Below the pieces are notes generated by a model. It worked only from the letters and a program-made list of their open reading frames with translations. It did no database searches and was not told the origin of the DNA. 64,000 nt of DNA from Roseovarius sp. ZX-A-9 (GTDB lineage Bacteria; Pseudomonadota; Alphaproteobacteria; Rhodobacterales; Rhodobacteraceae): contig NZ_JAPWHW010000006.1 in the NCBI RefSeq assembly GCF_028369135.1, positions 62,001 through 126,000 of the forward strand, read 5' to 3'. The position numbers were made by a program, and so were the translations under genes. Below, piece by piece: positions 60,621-64,000 of the stretch; positions within the stretch are counted from its first letter, which is position 1, and the number at the start of each line of letters is the position of its first letter.

Positions 60621-61795
60621 GCGTTTTCACCGATCCCGCCCTTGGCCTGATCGACGGGCCGTTCCAGCCCCGGCTCGCAGAGCAGAGCCGCGCCAAGGCA
60701 TGGTATGGCTGGGCGGGCTATATTGCGCCTGCCGTGCTCGACTCGGTCGAGTTCGAATATTTTGCGTTGCGCAATCAGGCGTCGCTCTTTGACATCTCGC
60801 CGATGCATAAATACCGGATCGCGGGGCCCGACGCGCTGGCCGCGATCAACCGTCTGATTACCCGTGACGCCACCAAGATCGAGGTGGGCCGCGTCGCCTA
60901 CTGTGTCTGGTGCGACGAAGAGGGGATGGTCATCGACGATGGCACGCTCTTTCGGCTGGACGACACCGATTGGCGGCTCTGCTGTCAGGAGCCGATGCTG
61001 ACATGGCTGCTGGATGCCACATGGGGGTTTGACGCCACAGTGACGGACGAGAGCGACACCGTGGCGGGCCTTGCCTTGCAGGGACCGACAGCGTTTTCGA
61101 TCCTCGATGCGGCGGGCCTGGATGTGGCGGACCTCAAGCCGTTCGACTTGCGCGAGGTGGAGCCGGGGCTGATGATCTCGCGGACCGGGTTCACCGGCGA
61201 TCTGGGCTACGAGATCTGGATGGACCGCGACGCCGCCCTGCCCGTCTGGGACCGGCTGTGGGAGGCCGGCGCGCTCTGGGGTCTGCGCGCCATTGGCTAT
61301 GAGGCGCTGAACATCGCCCGGATCGAGGCCGGGTATCTGGCCGCGGGCGTCGATTTCCAACCCATCCACGCCACCGAGCGTCTGCACCGTGGCAAGACGC
61401 CGTTCGAGCTGGGCCTTGGCTGGCTGGTCAATTTCGACAAGGGGCATTTCAACGGCCGCCGCGCGCTTCTGGCGGCGCGGGATGCTCCGCGCACGCTGCT
61501 TCTGAAGGTCGATGTGGAAGGGTTCAAACCCGCCACCGGGGCTTTGGTCTACCATGCCAAGCGGCGTGAGGTCGGGCATATCACGTCCGGCCTGTGGTCG
61601 CCGACCGCCAAGCGCAACATCGCGCTGGCGCATGTAAAGGCATCCCACGCCCGGCAGCGCCCCGGCAACCTGTGGGCCGAAGTCTATACATCCCAAGAAG
61701 GCCAGTGGAGCACCCGGATGGCCCGGCTGATACCGCTGAAGACACCGTTTTTTGCGCCGCCGCGCGCCCGCGCCACGCCACCGGGCCGCATCTGA
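60617..61795 (+). CDS. Aminomethyltransferase-family (GcvT-like) protein
   Basis: A 392-residue folate-binding protein. FDISPMHKYRIAGPDALAAI near residue 58 is the GcvT start block; LALQGPTAFSILDAAG near 155 and SRTGFTGDLGYEIWMDRD near 190 (with the conserved Gly-Tyr-Glu) are the barrel hallmarks; NIARIEAGYLAAGVDF near 235 is the strand used for tetrahydrofolate binding. The C-terminal barrel includes GHITSGLWSPTAKRNIALAH. GcvT relatives accept one-carbon units from N-methyl compounds onto tetrahydrofolate, which fits two upstream FAD enzymes. It is not close to DmdA. Confidence 0.87.
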   Translation: MSVFTDPALGLIDGPFQPRLAEQSRAKAWYGWAGYIAPAVLDSVEFEYFALRNQASLFDISPMHKYRIAGPDALAAINRLITRDATKIEVGRVAYCVWCDEEGMVIDDGTLFRLDDTDWRLCCQEPMLTWLLDATWGFDATVTDESDTVAGLALQGPTAFSILDAAGLDVADLKPFDLREVEPGLMISRTGFTGDLGYEIWMDRDAALPVWDRLWEAGALWGLRAIGYEALNIARIEAGYLAAGVDFQPIHATERLHRGKTPFELGLGWLVNFDKGHFNGRRALLAARDAPRTLLLKVDVEGFKPATGALVYHAKRREVGHITSGLWSPTAKRNIALAHVKASHARQRPGNLWAEVYTSQEGQWSTRMARLIPLKTPFFAPPRARATPPGRI

Positions 61796-61825
61796 GGCAC
61801 CCAAGAGATCCAACCGGAGAGAGTA

Positions 61826-63217
61826 ATGACCGAGTTAGTAACCGCCGCCGCGAACACCCCTACCGACACCGACCTGACGGAATGGGACCGCGATCACCAC
61901 CTGCACCCCTGGGCCAGCACCGACAGTTGGCGCAGCGACGACTACATGCGCGTGAACACCGCGCGCGGCATCTATCTGTGGGACAGCACCGGCAAGCGGT
62001 TCATCGACGGGCCGGGCGGCATGTGGTGCGTGCAGATCGGCTATGGTCGCCAGGACATGGCCGACGCCATCGCCAAACAGGTGATGGAAATGCCCTATGC
62101 CTCGCCGTGGTCTTCGACCTCGGAACCGGCCGCCGTGCTGGCGCGCAAAATCGCCGAGCTTGCTCCGGGCGACCTGAATAACGTGTTTTTCACCACCGGT
62201 GGCTCGACCGCGGTCGATACCGCGCTGCGCACCGTGCAGTTCTATAACAACCGGCTTGGCCGCCCGGACAAGAAGCTGATCCTCGCCCGTGAGAAGGGCT
62301 ATCACGGTTCGACCTACCTTGCCTCGACGGTTACGGGCAAGGAACGGTTCAATACCAAGTTCGACAACGCCAGCGATCTGGTGCGCTTCTTGCCGGATGT
62401 GAACCCCTATGGGCGGCCCGAAGGCATGACGCTGGAGCAGTGGTGCGATCAGAAGGTCGGTGATCTGGAAGCGATGATCGAGACAGAGGGGGCCGACAAT
62501 ATCGGCGCGTTCATCGCCGAGCCGATCCTGTGTTCGGGTGGAGTGATCGTGCCCCCGCCCGGCTATCACAAGCGGACACTGGATATCTGCCGCAAGCATG
62601 ACATCCTTTATATCTCGGACGAGGTGGTGACAGGGTTTGGCCGCCTTGGCCACTGGTTCGCGTCAGAGGACGTGTTCGGCATCGTGCCGGACATGATCAC
62701 CTGCGCCAAGGGGCTGACCTCGGGTTATCTGCCGCTGGGGGCCTGCATCATGTCCGACGCATTACTGAAACGGATGGAGGCCCCGGCCGGCGAGGAGGTC
62801 TTCTACAATGGCTACACCTATTCCGGCCACCCGGTCAGCTGTGCCGCAGCCCTGAAGAATATCGAGATCATGGAAAACGAGGATATCCTCGGCCATGTAC
62901 TGCGGGTCACGCCGCATTTTCAGGCTCGGCTGAAACAGATCGGCGAGGATTTCGATATCGTCGGCGACGTGCGCGGCATGGGGTTGCTGGGTTGCATCGA
63001 ATGCCGCCCGGACCTGCCGCAAGAGACGTTCGATGCGCATCTGAAATTCGGCGCGCGGCTCGACATGGTCTGTGAGGAAATGGGTCTGATGCTGCGCCCG
63101 TCCGGCAATATGGCGGTTTTCTCGCCGCCGCTGATCATCACCAAAGACGAAATTGACGATATGTTCGACATCATGGAGGCGGGGCTGAAAAAGCTCAGCG
63201 CAGAATACAATGGTTGA
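61826..63217 (+). CDS. Class III aminotransferase
   Basis: A 463-residue PLP enzyme. [20 protein letters not shown] near 120 is the phosphate cup, [17 protein letters not shown] near 155 holds the stacking residue, [18 protein letters not shown] near 255 the cofactor Asp, and [18 protein letters not shown] near 290 the Schiff-base Lys. Such enzymes use omega-amino acids, beta-amino acids or polyamine derivatives. A good GGAGAGAG precedes the ATG at 61826. It follows the GcvT-like gene by 30 bases and overlaps the next gene by eight. Confidence 0.9.
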   Translation: MTELVTAAANTPTDTDLTEWDRDHHLHPWASTDSWRSDDYMRVNTARGIYLWDSTGKRFIDGPGGMWCVQIGYGRQDMADAIAKQVMEMPYASPWSSTSEPAAVLARKIAELAPGDLNNVFFTTGGSTAVDTALRTVQFYNNRLGRPDKKLILAREKGYHGSTYLASTVTGKERFNTKFDNASDLVRFLPDVNPYGRPEGMTLEQWCDQKVGDLEAMIETEGADNIGAFIAEPILCSGGVIVPPPGYHKRTLDICRKHDILYISDEVVTGFGRLGHWFASEDVFGIVPDMITCAKGLTSGYLPLGACIMSDALLKRMEAPAGEEVFYNGYTYSGHPVSCAAALKNIEIMENEDILGHVLRVTPHFQARLKQIGEDFDIVGDVRGMGLLGCIECRPDLPQETFDAHLKFGARLDMVCEEMGLMLRPSGNMAVFSPPLIITKDEIDDMFDIMEAGLKKLSAEYNG

Positions 63218-64000
63218 TATCAAGAGACTGAAGAACGACCCGGCCAGCGTGGCAGAAACCCTGCTGAAGGATGGCGCGGTGATCGTGGAAAACCTGGCGG
63301 AGCCTGCTCTGCTGGATCAGATACTGGCGGATTTCGATGCGCCGTTCGAGGAGCAGGGCGACAAGTTCGCCAATGACTTCAACGGGTACAAGACGCGCCG
63401 TCTGGCCAGCATCCTGGCCTACAGCACCGCGTCGGCGGACCTGATCGCGCATCCATTGGTGATGGGGGTTGCCGACCGCGTGCTGAAACGCCACTGCACC
63501 AACTACCGACTGGGCAGTTCCACCGCGATCGAAATTCACCCCGGTGAAGGCGGCCAGCAGTTGCACCGAGACGATGATTTCTATCCCATTCGCATCCCCG
63601 GCGTGGAGTTCCAGATTTCCGCCATGTGGGCGCTGACGGACTTCACGCTGGAAAACGGCGCAACCCGCGTGGTGCCCGGATCCCAAGACCTGCGCAAGAT
63701 CGCCGATATCCCCGAGACGGACGTGACGCAGGCCGTGATGCCGCGCGGGTCTGTCCTGTTCTACCTCGGCGGCGCGGTGCATGGCGGCGGCAAGAATGAA
63801 AGCGACGCCCCGCGCACCGGCCTGATCACCACCTATTCGCTGGGCTGGCTGCGGCAGGAAGAAAACATGTATCTGTCCGTGCCCCGTGAAAAGGCAGACG
63901 CCTACCCCGAACATGTCCGCCGCCTGATGGGCTATCAGGCGCATGGGCCGTATCTGGGCGTCTACCCGGACGATCCCGACGGTTACTGGTTCGACGCCTG
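63210..64000 (+). CDS. Phytanoyl-CoA dioxygenase-family protein, cut by the window end
   Basis: From the ATG at 63210, inside the end of the aminotransferase gene, 263 residues are readable to the edge. The double-stranded beta-helix has [11 protein letters not shown] near residue 110 (HxD), GAVHGGGKN near 190 (distal His) and [15 protein letters not shown] with the 2-oxoglutarate-binding Arg near 203. [15 protein letters not shown] is typical of PhyH proteins. It should be an Fe(II)/2-oxoglutarate oxygenase hydroxylating a small substrate of this operon. The C-terminus is outside the window. Confidence 0.88.
   Translation, partial: MVDIKRLKNDPASVAETLLKDGAVIVENLAEPALLDQILADFDAPFEEQGDKFANDFNGYKTRRLASILAYSTASADLIAHPLVMGVADRVLKRHCTNYRLGSSTAIEIHPGEGGQQLHRDDDFYPIRIPGVEFQISAMWALTDFTLENGATRVVPGSQDLRKIADIPETDVTQAVMPRGSVLFYLGGAVHGGGKNESDAPRTGLITTYSLGWLRQEENMYLSVPREKADAYPEHVRRLMGYQAHGPYLGVYPDDPDGYWFDA

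Noticed and set aside
60617-61795. Possible DMSP demethylase DmdA
   Set aside because: It belongs to the wider GcvT family, but the N-terminal and central blocks do not match DmdA and the gene lies in an amine-type operon.

Overview
The window looks like a chromosomal stretch from a marine alphaproteobacterium of the Roseobacter group (Rhodobacteraceae). It is GC-rich, operons are densely packed with many ATGA/GTGA stop-start overlaps, and the content is a typical roseobacter accessory catalogue: TRAP transporters of both TAXI and DctP type, a DddQ-type DMSP lyase, ectoine hydrolase, a VPLPA-type sorting signal, polyamine-type ABC transport and many enzymes for methylated nitrogen compounds. 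No rRNA, tRNA, CRISPR array or intact insertion sequence was recognised. The assignment rests on protein motifs and gene context read by eye, with no database search.

Layout. 1-3.2 kb: the 5' end of dusA, a decayed VWA-like C-terminus, three small envelope or secreted proteins and an 0.8 kb stretch without a gene. 3.2-6.7 kb: a semialdehyde dehydrogenase divergent from ectoine hydrolase doeA, then a tautomerase and a luciferase-like remnant. 6.8-11.1 kb: an uncharacterised three-gene operon (long coiled-coil protein, unknown 374-aa protein, AAA+ ATPase), the best candidate here for an undescribed system. 11.2-21.9 kb: a GntR/aminotransferase pair, a RidA-like protein, a BKACE/aminotransferase pair, an RpiR regulator and a TAXI-TRAP transporter with its universal stress protein, ending in a strong terminator; this reads as uptake and breakdown of an amino or keto acid. 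21.9-26.4 kb: GDP-mannose and GDP-L-fucose synthesis (manC, gmd, fcl) plus a further sugar epimerase.

27-31.6 kb: a translationally coupled zinc-ADH/dddQ/enolase-superfamily/cupin/enolase-superfamily operon in which both enolase-superfamily genes are broken, flanked by other gene remnants. 31.5-35.2 kb: a Fur/Mur-boxed manganese or iron ABC transporter (sitABCD-like). 35.2-37.3 kb: a CoxE/MoxR pair. 37.4-41.3 kb: an ornithine-cyclodeaminase-like protein, a dimethylglycine/N-methylproline-demethylase-like flavoprotein and a glutamine amidotransferase. 41.7-42.5 kb: a VPLPA-anchored surface protein. 43-49.2 kb: a winged-helix regulator divergent from a DctPQM TRAP transporter fused by overlaps to pxpB-pxpC-pxpA (5-oxoprolinase), a coherent 5-oxoproline uptake and hydrolysis unit.

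49.2-64 kb: a large two-armed catabolic locus. The minus arm carries a polyamine-type ABC transporter, a BetI-like TetR regulator, a trimethylamine-dehydrogenase-like flavoprotein that keeps the FMN-linking cysteine but lacks two substrate tryptophans, and a small cysteine-containing secreted protein. The plus arm carries two paralogous FAD amine-oxidase/CrtI-like enzymes, a GcvT-like folate enzyme, a class III aminotransferase and a phytanoyl-CoA-dioxygenase-like enzyme cut by the window end. A second BetI-like regulator sits between the arms, and palindromic operator candidates precede each arm. Together they suggest import and oxidative demethylation of an unidentified N-methylated or polyamine-like compound.
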